From NCBI GenBank assembly GCA_021810985.1, contig JAJZQA010000178.1:1-5732 (forward strand): a stretch of 5,732 nucleotides of DNA, in the 5' to 3' direction. The translations under genes were made by a program, and so were the position numbers. Below are positions 5,627-5,732 of this stretch, one piece after another. The DNA is from Deltaproteobacteria bacterium. GTDB taxonomy: Bacteria > Desulfobacterota > Desulfuromonadia > Geobacterales > Geobacteraceae. A model generated the notes under the pieces. That model saw only the letters and a program-made list of their open reading frames with translations, made no database searches and was not told the origin of the DNA. Numbering within the stretch: the first letter of the stretch is position 1; every line of letters starts with the position of its first letter.

Positions 5627-5732
5627 GTCTGTCGCAAGCAAGACCTTGGTCTTTGAAAACTAAATAGTAGAGAGAAGAATGGGTTTAAGAAGCTAGTAGT
5701 AAATTTTGAGTTCAGACATATTCAGTATAAAA
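5627..5732 (+). other. Leader of an rRNA operon (16S gene expected just beyond the window)
   Basis: After P4 the sequence has no ORF and becomes AT-rich, as in the untranslated spacer before a 16S rRNA gene. The segment reading TGGTCTTTGAAAACTAAATA (5647-5666) resembles leaders seen before 16S genes in Desulfuromonas/Geobacter-type bacteria. The 16S start itself (an AGAGTTTGATC-type sequence) is not present. A tRNA-first operon cannot be excluded. Four consensus promoters in a row with GC-rich discriminators are hard to explain by any other kind of gene. Confidence 0.75.
5640..5659 (+). promoter_or_regulatory. boxA-like antitermination signal with adjoining CUUG hairpin
   Basis: TGGTCTTTGAAAA at 5647-5659 closely matches the rrn boxA pattern (TGCTCTTTAACA in E. 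coli), the RNA site bound by NusB-NusE to prevent early termination in rRNA operons. Overlapping its 5' side, AAGAC 5640-5644 and GTCTT 5649-5653 form a five-base-pair stem capped by CTTG (CUUG tetraloop). That lies where boxB-type hairpins occur, although here it shares bases with boxA, so hairpin and Nus factor binding would compete. Confidence 0.62.

Noticed and set aside
5128..5637. 169-codon and overlapping 84-codon minus-strand frames in the region after tyrS
   Set aside because: They run antisense through the tyrS end and the four promoters. The composition is Phe/Ser/Arg/Pro-rich, as expected from reading promoter A-tracts backwards. No domain is recognisable.
1..5732. CRISPR arrays, insertion sequences, phage genes, toxin-antitoxin or defence systems
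   Set aside because: There are no spaced direct repeats, transposase or integrase motifs, or toxin-like small gene pairs. All coding space is taken by recognised housekeeping genes.

Overview
The window reads as ordinary chromosomal housekeeping sequence from a proteobacterium, most likely a deltaproteobacterium of the Desulfuromonas/Geobacter type. That placement is inference. It rests on gene order (ftsY, zapB, zapA, 5-formyltetrahydrofolate cyclo-ligase, RNase Y, YmdB, tyrS, then an apparent rRNA operon), on RNase Y sitting beside zapA/ygfA-type genes, and on the style of the rRNA leader. All recognised genes lie on the + strand.

Layout. Positions 1-131 are the last 42 codons of ftsY. A good sigma70-type promoter (140-168) follows, then a compact zapB-zapA pair (192-660) in which zapA starts inside the end of zapB. 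A 348-base gene-free stretch (661-1008) comes next. In enterobacteria this interval, between zapA and ygfA, holds 6S RNA, and here a nested set of complementary segments at 698-844 fits a rod-like RNA. The same gap also holds a C-rich, G-poor pyrimidine tract at 895-957. The cyclo-ligase gene (1009-1575) is followed by a strongly folded 64-base leader element (1590-1653), then rny (1687-3249), ymdB (3239-4027, overlapping rny by 11 bases) and tyrS (4045-5256). No intrinsic terminator is visible between these genes, so they may form one transcription unit.

The last 476 bases contain no gene. They hold four tandem near-consensus sigma70 promoters, each with TTGACA and an exact 17-bp spacer, spaced 104, 98 and 91 bp apart. 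They have GC-rich discriminators and A-rich upstream tracts. After them comes a boxA-like antitermination signal and an AT-rich leader running off the end. This is what the front of a 16S-23S-5S operon looks like; the 16S gene itself would begin beyond the window.

Together the genes cover membrane targeting (FtsY), Z-ring assembly (ZapA/ZapB), folate one-carbon supply, mRNA decay (RNase Y with its YmdB neighbour), tyrosine charging and rRNA synthesis: a growth and translation cluster. I see no mobile element, CRISPR array, toxin system or clearly new protein system. The parts most worth checking are non-coding: the multi-promoter rrn front end with its promoter-proximal hairpins, the switch-like hairpin upstream of RNase Y, and the candidate 6S RNA.
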